Of a stretch of DNA of 64,000 nucleotides, positions 32,860-53,200 are shown piece by piece; the first letter of the stretch is position 1; each line of letters starts with the position of its first letter. The stretch covers positions 7,874,001 to 7,938,000 of the forward strand of contig PUFA01000006.1 in the NCBI GenBank assembly GCA_003508835.1, given 5' to 3'. The notes under the pieces were generated by a model, which made no database searches, was not told the origin of the DNA, and saw nothing but the letters and a program-made list of their open reading frames with translations. A program made the position numbers and the translations under genes. This DNA comes from Eonycteris spelaea. Its lineage: Eukaryota > Chordata > Mammalia > Chiroptera > Pteropodidae.

Positions 32860-33144
32860 GCAGGCGGACTCAGTGAGTCAGCCGCGCGCGGACTCTCGGG
32901 AGTTGTAGTCCAGCTGCGCTAAAGGGCGGTACTGCCAACGGGGCTGTTGGGTAGTGTAGTCCGACGTCTGTTGGGCGGGAGTTACCCTCGTCGATCGGCC
33001 ACGGGTCCCGTGGTGCCCCGCGGCAGGTCACGCAGGCGCGGTGAGTCTGTGCCGGTTCGTTGCGAAGGCTGAGGGGCAGCGGCTGGGTATCAAGGAGGGG
33101 TTGCCGAGCGGGCCTGTGGCGAGGCGGGGTGGGCAGCCGGCACC
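32860..33144 (+). promoter_or_regulatory. TRAPPC3: TRAPPC3 promoter and 5' untranslated region
   Basis: A TATA-less, CpG-rich region ends at the start codon. It contains the palindrome GACTCAGTGAGTC (32867-32879), whose right half extends to TGAGTCAGC (32874-32882), an AP-1/MAF-type element. Two motifs of the ZNF143/THAP11 type follow: cgggagttgtagtcc (32897-32911) and the variant gggtagtgtagtcc (32949-32962). Such motifs usually sit just upstream of housekeeping start sites, which would place initiation near 32980-33040. The exact start is not visible. Confidence 0.7.
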
Positions 33145-41424
<8,280 letters not shown>

Positions 41425-42060
41425 CCATTCTGGGACTTCAGGGTAGCCAGCAGGAGCACTTGTTGGAACCAGAAAGCCTCAGCGCTCGCTCTGCCCTCTA
41501 GAACTCAGTGACTCTTTAACACGGGTGTTATATATTCTTCTAACCTTGTTTCCATTCTCCATGCTAGCTAGGAAAGAGCAGACTGCGACATAGTCCATTT
41601 ACTCCACAAGCGTGCACATTCAGGAGGGAAATTCTTTGCTCCCTCTCCCTTCAGAGGGGCTGGATGTAGTCATCCTTGGTTGGACTAGAAAGAGCTCAAC
41701 CATTTTACATTCCTGTTTGAACTTTCCAAAGCAGAACCCACTTTAACCCATTAAGAGGCAAGCCTAGAACATCTATCCCTGGACCTTCAGAAAGCCATTG
41801 GCAAATGGCTGTAGGGGACCCAGGTTGTGGAATGGGGAGAAGGGGCAGCGAGGGGTGGGTAGGAGTTGTTAGCTGCAGTGCGACAAACTCTAGTGCTTGC
41901 CAGGAAAGGGGAGCCAGTTGTGCTGGCAACACCAACTTCTGGGAAGCCACCCCGGTTTCTGGTTACTCCCTGCTGTTTGGAGGCAACATCTCTTTTTACA
42001 GACGGTTCATCCTTTTTTTCTTACAGATTCTTCAATAAAGACACATTCTTGAGTGAAATT
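41425..42060 (+). other. TRAPPC3: TRAPPC3 3' untranslated region
   Basis: The stretch between the stop codon and the polyadenylation signal is unique sequence without a recognised repeat. No Pumilio element was seen. The end is inferred from the AATAAA at 42034. Confidence 0.75.
42034..42039 (+). terminator. TRAPPC3: TRAPPC3 polyadenylation signal
   Basis: AATAAA about 610 bases after the stop codon, followed by a GT-rich stretch ('gagtgaaattccagtcctgt'). Cleavage is expected near 42050-42065. Confidence 0.8.
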
Positions 42061-45000
42061 CCAGTCCTGTCCTATTTTCTTTCTGCTAAGCCCTGGGAAT
42101 TTTGTTGCAGTGGGGTGAGGAGACCAGCTAAGTTCATGGACCTGCCTTGATTTTACCTGGTCTCGAAATGGTTTCTCCCTACAGACTGAGAGCCTGGGAA
42201 ACCTGGGAGCAAATGAGGCCCCTTCAGAGTCATTTTTAGGTTTACTGTCTGTAGTAAAATGTAGAAGTAGACTATTATCCCAGACATGCCTAAAATGAAC
42301 TATCCTGGGCTTTTGGCCACCTAGTAGAGGGATTTGGCTTAGTCATGTAAACCCTGGTGTTGGGTACCATTTATTGAGTGCATACTGTGTGTCAGACACT
42401 AGTGAGCACTTTACATATATTATCTAATTCACAATTCTATCTTTAGAGGGGAGGCCCCAGGTTGCTCAAGGTCATACAGCTAATAAATGGAGAAGCTAGG
42501 GTTCAAAGTCTGATTAGCATTGTGGAGAGGAAGGGCATCAGATTGTCAGGCCTTACTTGGTAACACCATTCTTGGGGACAGCCTAGGGCCTTGAGGTCTA
42601 GCTACTCAGGTTGTTGGGAGGGGGTGGAATAGGGCCTCCAGGTTTTCCTCAAGGTTAGTAGACAGTTATGAGATGAGTGATTATAGATGCGTTGTGCTCG
42701 AAGTGTGTCTTGATTGTATAGGTTAGGACCAAGTTCTGGGACACCAGTAAGATGCAGTTTGCACAGGACTTGCCTCTACAAGCTGGGTTAAACCACCCAG
42801 CTGGAAGAGGAGAAAAGAGAAAAGCTCACTTTTATGTCTCCAAGTATAGGAAGGCTCATGTTCCCTCTGAGGTTCCATCCTCTGAGCTTCTGCCTCCCCC
42901 TCCAGGTACAATTTGGGGCCCCAGGGCAGGTACCCCATTTTTAGTTATCTGTACCCTTAGCACCCAGTATAAGGCTGGATCCAATTGCAGTAGAGTTTGA
43001 ATGAAAGCGAGATTAAGGGAATGAATGCTGGGGCCCAGATGTGGAAAGAGTTGTGTGGTGTCCAGACCCTGCCAAGAAAAGTGAGCTCCACCACACTTTC
43101 CCTTCTCCAGGGGCCCCTCGCCCTTCCTCTCCTCCCAGCACCACAACCAACTTTCCAGCAGCCGTTTGTGTGGTGTGAGGTTTTGGATATTTCCTTTCCC
43201 AGAGCTAGTCTTTGGCAACATTACAGTGTAGTCAAGCTGTGGAAACAAAGCCCCCTTAGTGACTTTTCCCAGTTACAGCCCCACAACTATGTCACACGCA
43301 CCCAGGGGCTGAGAGAAAGGAAAGGGGGTGCTATTCGAAACATCACTTCATCATCTTTCCCAAATGAGCCTAGCATACAAGTTCCAGCAACCTAACTTCT
43401 GATCCTCCCACCCCATAATTAATTATTGTAGATTACGTATCCCTCTGCCTTACTATGGATGTGAGGCTGGGACCCTCCCCTAACCCCAGGCTAGACTATT
43501 CCCCATTCTTTTTGATATATTGGCACACCTTCCCTGCAAGATGGGGCAGGTGCGCCTGGCTATATGGGAAAGACTGGCTAAGGAGGAGGGTTCTCAATGA
43601 GCCTGGGTCACAGCAGAGTTCTGGAGCTGGAGGGGTCCATGCTGGTGGCCTTTGGGCTTGGTGGTGGCTGGGCAGAGCTCTAAGGAAAGGCCTCGTTCTA
43701 CAGCCTTTGGCCACCAGAGGTCTCTGGATCACCACAGTACTATCTCAGAGAGTGCCCACTGGACCCCTGGTTTTCACAGTGTGGTAGAAGATGCACCTGA
43801 TGGAGCCAATCTCGGAGGCTGGTCAGATCCAGGAAGTGCCCCCTTCCTCCAGTCACGCCCATGGGACCTGAGAGCAAAGCTCACATGGCTGCCAAGCTGA
43901 GGGCCTCCCTATCAAACCCAGTGCACTGGCAAGAGCACATGAGCTAAGAAGTCAGTGGCCCCCAGAACTCTCATGCTGGCCTCCCACATCATATAAGCTA
44001 CCTCTGAGCCCTCCCCAATTAACGCCCCTTGCCTACTGAGTGGGGACCAGAGCACACCGGCCTGGTTCCCCTGGTGTAAGAAAGTCCTATTCCTGCCCCA
44101 GACTCCTGCTGGTGACATTTCCATATTCAGGTTATGCCTTTCCCTGGTGGATCAGCCTCCTTATATTTGTACTGAGCAGCAAGGTCTACGAAGGAGGTAG
44201 CAACGGAGGCACAGGAGCAGAAATTGCATTAAGTAAAATTAAAATAGTCTCCTAACAAGTAGTTCATTGTGCATGGCTGGGGGTGGTGATGCAGGAAAAG
44301 CATCCTCCCGGTTCTCTCAGAGCTTAAGTGCTACCATGTGCTGTTCCCTGGAAGCCAGAGGGCCTGTGGGAGGAGGGGGAGGGTGGCAGCAGGCGAGGAA
44401 CCTCACTGTTACCAATCCCCAGCCTTTGATGTAGGGCCAGACCTGACCCCAGGACAGCTGCCGGCCACTGCCAGGGGAGCTGTGGGATGCAAGGCATTCC
44501 TAGGGGCGATTTACGTTCTGGCAGGAGGAGAGGAAAGTTTCTACTGTGAGGAAGGGGGTGGAGAGAGGGCCCTGCAGCAGAGGATGGGGGGGGGGTGTTT
44601 TGAGGAACAATGGAGGGAGCCAAGGCACAGGACAGCACCTTCCTGCCTACACCTGGCTAACTTACCAGCCTTGGGTGGAGGCCTCCTTGAGGAAGCCTTC
44701 TCTGATGGATTCAGAGCTGGTGAGGATCGTCACCTGCCCCACACCACATACATGGGCCCTCACAGGTATAGCCCTGGAGGATGCAGGCAGAAGCAGCTGC
44801 TCTTCCCTCCTGGTTTTGGGGCCTACACCGTCAGCCAAGGAGGGCAACTAGAACTGAGCGAGGCTAGAGGAGGACCGGGAAGATGGTGTGATTGGCATGA
44901 GGGCATGTGTGAGTACAGAGCAATGTTATTCATAGCAACAGCTAATATTTATTGAAGTGACTATGTGCCAGTGGTAGTCTAAGCATTTCACATATATTTC

Positions 45001-48000
45001 TCATCTAGTATTCACAATAAGCCTATTACTATTCTTATTTTGCGGATAAGAAGACTGAGACACACAGCTAATGTAGATTCAGGATTTGAACTCAAATAGT
45101 CCAGTACTGGACATCAAGCTTTTGTCCAGTACAATATGTGTTGTGTATGTATATGTCTGTGGTTCAGTGTGTGTCTCTTTCCTTGCGTTCTTTGGGAAGT
45201 GTGTCTGTATGTGAACTCTTTCATTTAATAAAGATGTAGCTCTGTGCTAGGGGCAGGGGACATGGAGATGCTGGAAGCTTCAGTCCATAGGGAAGCAGCT
45301 GAATACAATGTGTGTGTGGTGGGGGGAGGAGAGGCGAGGAGAGGTTGAAAATGAGAGACAAGGGCAAGTCCTGGCTCTGCTACTTATTGGTTATATGACA
45401 GTGGACAAAGGGTTTGAACTCTGAGCCTTAGTTTTGTCATCTGGAAAATGGTGATTATAATGCCTATCTTGATGACTGTTTTAAGGATGAAACAAGATGA
45501 AGTATGTAAATTTCCTGGCAGAGGCTGAGTATTCTCTGATTGGCAGCTACTATGAACATGATTGTTATTAGGGGAAATGTCTTGTATAACTATGTGTGTG
45601 GATGTGTGAATGTCTGAGCGTGTGCAGATGGTAATTTTGTGAAATCATGTCTTTGTTGTTCATTGCTATATCTCCAAGCATCTAGCCCTACTTTTCAGCA
45701 CAAAGTAGGGGCTTAATACATTTTTATTGACTGGGTATTAACTGAGTATGAGAATGGAATGAGGAGGGGCTGCAGAGAGAGGGGCATGTGGGCAGTGTGG
45801 GCCTTCATCAGGACCAGTTACATAATTTACAGGGCTCAGTGCAAAATGAAAATGCAGAGGCCCTTGTTCAAAAATTATGAAAAAAAAAGTATTAGGAATT
45901 TCAAGATGACCCAGCAGAGCTTTAAACTGAGCCCTTCTGAGTTGGGGGCTCTACGTGACTACACAAGCTGTGACACCCATGAAGCCAGCCCTGGCCTCCC
46001 ACTCCCAGTAGAACGTCACCAGCCCCCAGCCCAGCTATGCAGGGGGGAGTATAAGGAGAGTCCACCCCTGGCCTGCCACTCTTCCTGGGCTGCCTGAGGG
46101 AAGGTGAGGGAGGGGAAGGTTTACTCAGTGTGGGCAGGCCAGGAGAAAGCAGAGGGAGGGACCCAATGACCCGCACACCTCTCCCCCAAGGAGCATCTTA
46201 TCGCCATCCTCATGGCAGCCAGCCACCAAACCTCCAAGCAGGCCACTGGGTGGTCTGGGCACATGTGGTCACATTTATATGTTAATTGAAGTAAAATTGT
46301 TATCAGATTAGAATATTTAAGGTAACTTTAATTTCCACTGCATTTCTGGGATTTTTGAGGATGGTGCTGAGAGATCCCCTGGAGTGGAAGCAAAGAGAAT
46401 GGTAGTGGCTACAGGAGGGGGTCTTCATTTCCTAGTCCTGTAGGCAAGGCTTCTGGCAACTGGAGAGAAAGGAGGGCTAGACAGAGGGAAGGACTTCCCA
46501 GGAATGGTAGAACCACAGGTCCAGTGCTCTAGCAGATGTGGTAAGTCAGGGGTGGGGATGGAGAGTGCAGAACCACCAAGGTTCTGGTGGAGCAGAAATT
46601 TACCAGCACCACACACCCCCTCCCCAGGCTATTTGTGTACCCTGGGCCACACATATGTGCAAACATCCCTCCCTCCCCTCAGCTTGCCAGAGAGGTGGAA
46701 GGGGTGGCATGAGGAAGGTTCCATCCAGGCCCTCCTCAGGCTGCAATCTGGGGTGACTGGAGCCTAGAGAGTTTTCTTATTGGCAAATCAAGATAGAAAT
46801 TGAGAAGAAATGGGAGAATTTGTGATAACAGTTACAAAAATTACTAACATTTATTGAGTCATTGCTATGTGCCAGGCTTGTGTTAAGCCCTTTCTATTCA
46901 CTACCATCTCTCCTAAGAGTGGTGGGAAAAGGGAAGATTAGGGAACCAGGCTGCCTGGAGTTGATTCCCAGCTTACCCACTTCCTAGCTAGGTGACCATG
47001 GGTGAGTCACTTAACCTGTCTGTGCCTCAGTTTTTCCCATCTAATAATGCTAATCTCAGGGGGCTGCTGTGAGTGTGAAATGAGTTAATCTGTGTAAAGT
47101 GCCTAAGAGCCCTGTGAAGGTTAGCTGTTGTCCTTAACGACTATCATTATCCCCTTTTCAAAGAGGAGAAATTTGAGGTTTGGAGAAATGAGGTCATTTG
47201 CCCACAGTCACAGAGAAGCAGAACTGGGATCCAAACCCAGGTCTGCTTGAGTCCTCAGCTCATTCTGAACCAGCAGGCGGTCTGCCAGCACCAGTTCTAA
47301 GCAGGTTATATGCCTCATCTGGTTCAGTTTAAACACCCATCCAATTTGATAGCCCCAACTCAGGTCTAAAACAGTCCTTGGATCCTCTCTGGCCAGTCTC
47401 TGATTCTTGTATTCTTGTGGCTGAGGGAGCCCAGAGAGACACAGTGACTTGTCCAAGGCCGCACAGCAGGTAACCACAGACACAGCTGACCCACTGAAAT
47501 ATAGACACTACTAGAGACAGACCAAAACTGGAAGTCCCTGGCAGGTGGAATGGGGAGCCTGGCTGGAGGCTGGCCCGGCCTAGCCTGGGAGTAAACCTTG
47601 GTGGGACAGTCTACCGACTTCTGGCTCCAGGACACTCATTTCCTGCTCTGGGGTTTGCTGTGCAAAGAGCTGGCGCACAAGGGGGCAGCTGTGGCAGGAT
47701 CATGGCATCGCTGTCTCAACCTCTGTTGGAGGATGGGCAGCTGAGCCCCACCTGGAGGGTCCATGAACACTGGGGCCACAGCACAATAAGACAGGCCTCC
47801 CAGGGCTGGTTGAAAGGAGAAGGAGCTGGAGCCCTCCATCCCTGTAGAGCATTCGACTGGGGAAAAATAAGGGAAGGGGCAGGGGAGAGCGTGTGCCACA
47901 TAGAATCAGGCCAGAGGGTCTCAGGAAAGTTTATAGAGTGAGTCAGGGGAATCAGGAGTGAGATGTTTGAGTGTCTATGTACGTGGAGCCCATGGGAACC

Positions 48001-49960
48001 CCTTCTCCAGCACAGTGCACCCCCTCACTTGCCTGCTTGCTTCACCAGCTCCCCTTCACTGAGTTCTTCTCCCCTTTCTAAGAACAGCTCACACAGAGCT
48101 AAATGATCTACATGGATTCATGAATTTAATCCGCACAATGAGCCTATGAGAGCTTTTCAGATGAGGAAACGGGGGCACCAAAGGTTAGGTGACTTGCTCA
48201 AGGGCGTAGCTGGTGAGAGGTGCTTGGACTATTGCCTGGGCAGTCTAACTCCGGAGTCCATCTTGTCAACCTTTAGTCCCTGCAGCTCAGCTCCCGCCCC
48301 CTCCCTGAGCACTCAACCCCCTCTAATCCCTAATCAAGGGCAGATTTTCATACCAGCTCTGGGAGAGGGGCCCAGCTCTCTACCCCAACAAGGTCCTCTT
48401 CAGTAACTGCCAACCAGGTCCCCTCCCCTTCCTTAGGTAGTACCACAGCCTGGCTCCCCTGTAGTCACTCTGGGCTGGCTCAGGCCAGGAGGCCAGACCC
48501 AAAGACCCCTTTGCAATCCTCCCGGTCTGAGTGGTAGACGAGAGTGGGCCCAGACTCTGGAAGTGGTCAAGGGTGAGAGGCCCCACTGAGGAGTGGTGGG
48601 GCCAGTGTGTATCCTGGCAGGGGGACAGCAAAGTGGGAGGCCCTCGGAGGGCAGGCGGCAGGAGGGGGAAGGGGCGATAGAGGTAGGCCCAGACCCAGAG
48701 ACAGGCAGACTTGGGCCTTCCCTGCTCCTTTTCTGGACCTGTTGAGGGCTTGGCTCTTTCTATCTTAAAAAACACACACCCACCCACACCCACACACACC
48801 CACACACTCTTCTGGCCTCAGTTTCTCTAGGCTTCTCTGCCTCACTTGCTGCCTCCTTGTCGTCTCTGTGGCTACTCCTCTGGTCCCTTCAGCCTGGCTC
48901 CTGCCTCCCATCTCAACCACCAACCCCTAATTAACAGTCCCAAAGGACACTCTTCCTGACACCTGACCCTGGAGGCCTCCCTGGTTTTCTAGAAACACTC
49001 CGCCTTCGCCTTCTGAGTCACTGACCTGGTTTCCCCCCAACTCCCAGCTGCACTTTCTCAGTCTCCTTTGCTGACCCCTTTTTCTGCACACCCTTCGCAT
49101 GTTGACTGTCCCCACATCCTGGCTTTGGCTTTCTCTCCTCCCCGTACTCCTTCCTTGGGCATCATCCCTGTAGTATCAGTCACCATCTGCACACATAGAA
49201 AGCCTGATTCTAGCTGGAAGTCTCACTTCCCTTGTGGATACATCGAAGTCCCACCTGCACATCACGCTTAATGCGTAACACCACGCCCCTTCTCCTGGAC
49301 CACCACCTCCCCATTGCCTAACCAGAAACCTGGGTGCCGTCCTCCATAACTCCCTCCTTCTAGGCCTCTCGATCCCACATCCAAATCCTGTCTATTCCAC
49401 CTCCTTAACTCCTCTCACACTTGACTCTTCCCTCTAACCCCCAGGGTTAGCCAGGATTAGCCCAGCAGCCTCCTCACAGGTGTCCCTGCCTCTCTCTGTC
49501 TTCCTCCACACAAAAGCCAGGATGCTCTTTCCAAAGCACAGCTCTGACCAGTCAGTGTGCTGCTCCATAGTCTTCTGTGGCTCCCGATTCCCTGCAGGCC
49601 AAGTCCAAGGAGCTTCGGCAAGGCCTAGGAGATCCGGCATCTGGCCCCTGCCTGCCTCTGAGCACACAGGCTCACCTCCCTGAGCCTGAATGTGCAGATC
49701 ACAACCATCCCTCTTCATTCTTCCCCTGTCAGCCCTCCCCCTGCAGCTTGGGTCACTATTTGCAGGAAGCCTTCTGTCCCTGCTCATTTTTGGGCCACGA
49801 TCCCTGTGCTGCCCTAATCCCCACAATGAAACCCCCATGCCCTCCTCAGCAGCTGCGTCTGTGGCTCCCTAGACAGGGGCCCTTGAGACCACGGGGCCCG
49901 CGGGCACAGGGTGCATGAGGGTGACTGGGAGAAGAGCTGCCCGGGATGTGTGTGGCTGTA
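42061..49960. repeat. Intergenic DNA between TRAPPC3 and the COL8A2 5' end
   Basis: No exon is supported. MIR copies lie at about 42360-42520 (-), 44930-45110 (-), 45370-45540 (+), 46830-46905 (-), 46940-47120 (+), 47120-47260 (-) and 48120-48260 (-). L2 copies lie at about 45640-45740 (+) and 49160-49860 (+). The segment about 45810-46000 ('cagtgcaaaatgaaaatgc') is an interspersed repeat I cannot name. There is a run of ten G at 44586-44595 and a CA/CCCA-rich tract at 48768-48808. Confidence 0.55.
48768..48808 (+). repeat. CA/CCCA simple repeat
   Basis: Alternating cacaca and cccacc units after a short run of A. No other feature is nearby. Confidence 0.7.
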
Positions 49961-49969
49961 AAGGTGTCT

Positions 49970-50297
49970 CAGAGTGGGTCCCGGGGAAGGAGGCCGGCGT
50001 AGAGGCTGGGCTGGGCGCGCGGGCCGGGCGCGGCGCGCGCGGGCCTTGGCCGTGGCTGTGGAAAGAGGAGGGTGGAGGCCCCGCCCCGCCGCGCCCCTCC
50101 CGCCGCCCCAGTCCCCCACCCCGCCCTCCCGCCCACTCCGGCAGCGGCGAGGGCGGCCCGCAGAGCGACGCGGAGACCCGCCGGTGCGGACCCCGACGAC
50201 ACCCGCCCCTCCCTGAGCCTCCGACGCCCTCTTCCCGGAGCCCGCGCACCCTGGGCCGCCCTCGAGGGCCAGAGGCGGCGCCCAGGCCGTCCTGCAG
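49970..50297 (+). promoter_or_regulatory. COL8A2: CpG island with probable non-coding exon 1 of COL8A2
   Basis: A very G+C-rich block with dense CpG ends in a consensus splice donor, CTGCAG|GTAAAG, with the exon end at 50297. Gene order in human places the COL8A2 start about 11 kb beyond TRAPPC3 on the same strand, and here the distance is about 8 kb. The exon start is not visible. No start codon followed by a sensible frame is present, fitting a gene whose first exons are untranslated. Identity rests on synteny, not on protein sequence. Confidence 0.5.
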
Positions 50298-53200
50298 GTA
50301 AAGGCAGGGGTGTTGGCTTGGCTGCCAGGTCTTGGGGGCTCCGAGGGCAGGACCCGGCCCAGGCTTCCCCTAAGACTGTCTCGGTCAGCTGGGCTGCCGC
50401 GTCCTCGAACTCGGGGTGGGGACGAGATGCGGACTCGGGCCAGGGGGTTGGCTGTAGGATGGGGGAGCCGCTCCGGTTCCCTGTACCTCGTCCTCCCCCA
50501 CGCCCTCGTCCTCCTCCCCGCTCCGCCGCCAGAGCTGCCCAGGCAGAATCCCAGATACAGCCCCTTCCTTCCTCCTTCCCTCCCCAAAGTGGGGCTCCAT
50601 CATCAGACAGTCCCCGGCGGACTCCCAGACGATGTGGCTCTGAGCATGTCACTTGCCTCTGGGAATGTCCCTTCCCACCTGTGAAATGGGAATGACAAAG
50701 CTTGCTTGTCAGGGCTGGGAGGAGAGAGGAGGTGTCGAGGGGCGTTGGAACCCCCTCCAGCCTGGGCAGGGAAGCGCTTCGGCTCTCTCCCTCCCCCTCC
50801 CTCTCTCTCTGCCCCAGCTAGTTTGCTGGCTACCCTCCAGTTTCTCCGTGTTTCTGCTTCTGCCCCCACAGTCTGTCCTATTCTAGGTGTCTTGGCAGCA
50901 CCCCGGCCCCCAAACCCCCAACAAATGGAGATTGAGGTTCTGCGGCATGTCCCTGCCAGAGGCTCAGCACCTTCCCCCAGCTCAGGACTGAGACTAGCAG
51001 GGACTGTCTGCAGAGGGGTGAGGGGGCTGTTGTCTGGCCCAGAGGGACTGGGGGTAGAGGGCCCCAGAACAGCCTCCTAGATGTGTCTGTCCTGGGGCTG
51101 GAGACACAGTAGCCCCAAGGAGTCTTCGGGGAGATGAAACACTGTTCAACCGGAGGAGCCCAGGAATTACCTGCTAGGGAAAGGCAAGCTTCCCAGGCTG
51201 CTTGTGTGTTTCTGTGGGTGAGCAGGTCAGTGTGTGCAATTGTGGGGGTAAGGAGGACAGCGATTGTCTGCCAGTATGTTCTGAATGTGCATGTCAGTAA
51301 GTGTGTGACTCTCAGTGCGTGTGAGAACATGCTAGGTTTTCAACACAGAAATGCCACTGACCTCCTTCAGGGGACCCTGGCAACCCACACATTCTTCCTC
51401 CTGCCTGCATTAGTGCCTCTTGCTAAGGCCTGTGCCCTTGTCTGGTGGCAAGCGTCCATGCCCTCCTCAGAGTACCCTTAGCAAAGGTAGCCTCCCGGGG
51501 GCTGTTGTGAGCATTTGAAAGGTCTAGGGGCTGTGGGGCTGAGATAGGGAGGGGCAGGCAGCCTGGGGTTCCTCTCTGGGGACTGACCCCACTGCCCTGA
51601 ACAGACAGGGGCCTCAGGGAGCTCATTCTAGAGCCCAGGGGAGGAGGCATAGGTCTGAGGAGACACCATGGGGTGGTGGAGACCCCAGTGGCCTCCTGCT
51701 GGGCTGGTGAACACCCACAGATCCTCGGACACACAATCACCCGAAAACGATAATGAGGACACACCGTAGACGTTCTCACATGGTCACACACAACTACACT
51801 TCCTCCTAGTTCACAATCACACATGTGAACATGCTCTACTGAGACTTACACACCACAGATGCCGGAGCAATGACAGGTGGGGCACATGCACACATGCGGA
51901 CCCACCCCAACTCCTACAGACACATGGCAGGTCCCGCATGGCCCAGCCACACTCAGACAGGACAGCACGCACTCACCTTCACACTCACACTCGGACACGT
52001 CCACCGGGGTCTCTCTCGCTCCGCTTTCACTTTGTCCACCACAGTGAAAATGAATGTTTCCACTCGGGCTCCGAGGGAAGAGAAAGAAAAAATGGAAGTG
52101 AACGTGTCTGCTAGCAAGAGGGAGGGGAAAGATACTGAACAGAGCTGTCGGCCTGAGCTTCCCGCACTAACGCCCCGGCCCCGGGCCTGAGCCAGACCAG
52201 AGCTTGGCAGGGCTCCAGCTTCCCGACCCCGCTGACCCCCACTCCAGACCCCTCAGAGGCAGGCATGGGGCTCCCACGTAGAAAAGAGGGGCCTCAGATG
52301 AACTGGTTCCATCTGTGGGCCGAGACACTTGCAGATTTGGGGTGGAAGAACCAGAAGGGTACAGCAAACTCTCACGTGGGGTACAGCTGTGTTTCAGGAT
52401 GTCGGCTGAGTTACGCCATGCAGGCCAAAGTGTGTGAGGCGGTGGTAGCCAGGGAGGGAGCTTTTGGCTAGGGCTTTCAAGGAGAGCTAGACTTCGACAG
52501 GTGCAGGGGGTGGAAAGTGGGGGTGGGGGGAGCATTCCAGTCAGAGGGAACAGCACGCGCAAAGATGTGGAGGTGGGAAGGTGCAGAGTTCTCTCAGGGG
52601 ACAGTGAGTTGTTGTTGGCTTATGCAGTGGCGGAGTGAGTGGGAAGGACTGACAGCTACTCTGAGGTCAGATTTCCAAGGGCCTTGTCCAGAGAAAGGGT
52701 GTGAGCTGCAGAGTGGTGCAATCTAGCTGTCACTCTTGTTTCTCTGGGGTCAAGGACAAAGGGGGATGGTACAGGCAAGGAGACTACTGAGGGGACCAGG
52801 CAGAGTGTGAGGAGAAAGGTGCTGGGGGCTGAGGTGGGTGGTTGCCGTGGGGATGAGAGGATGAAATAGATGGAGAGGAGTAAGAGGAGAGACTGGACCG
52901 GCCTCGGTGACTGATTGGTTGGGGGGTGAGGAGAGTGCAGGCCAGGAGCTTTGTATTAGGATGCGGTGGCCTGTCCCCAGAGCAGGCAATGGAGGGGAGA
53001 GCTGGGTTTGGACCCCAGGGTCTGGTATGCTGAGATGGTTGGGCCTGGGTGTTGAGCATGGCCTTCAGTTGGAGGGGTAGTGTCTGAAGCCTGGGGTGTG
53101 TAAAGAAGCCCAAGTGCATATGTGAGGCTACGTTTGTACACACGAGTGCCCAGATATCAGCCAGGGAAGTCATCCTCCCAGATAGGGATTTCCAGATGGT

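Noticed and set aside
44338..44955. 205-codon plus-strand open frame
   Set aside because: Its 3' end runs into a reverse MIR. It contains G homopolymer translation, has no splice context, and resembles no protein I know.
49814..50695. Long open frames (200-257 codons) on both strands at the 50 kb CpG island
   Set aside because: Same cause: high G+C content. They cross a good splice donor at 50297 and resemble no known protein.
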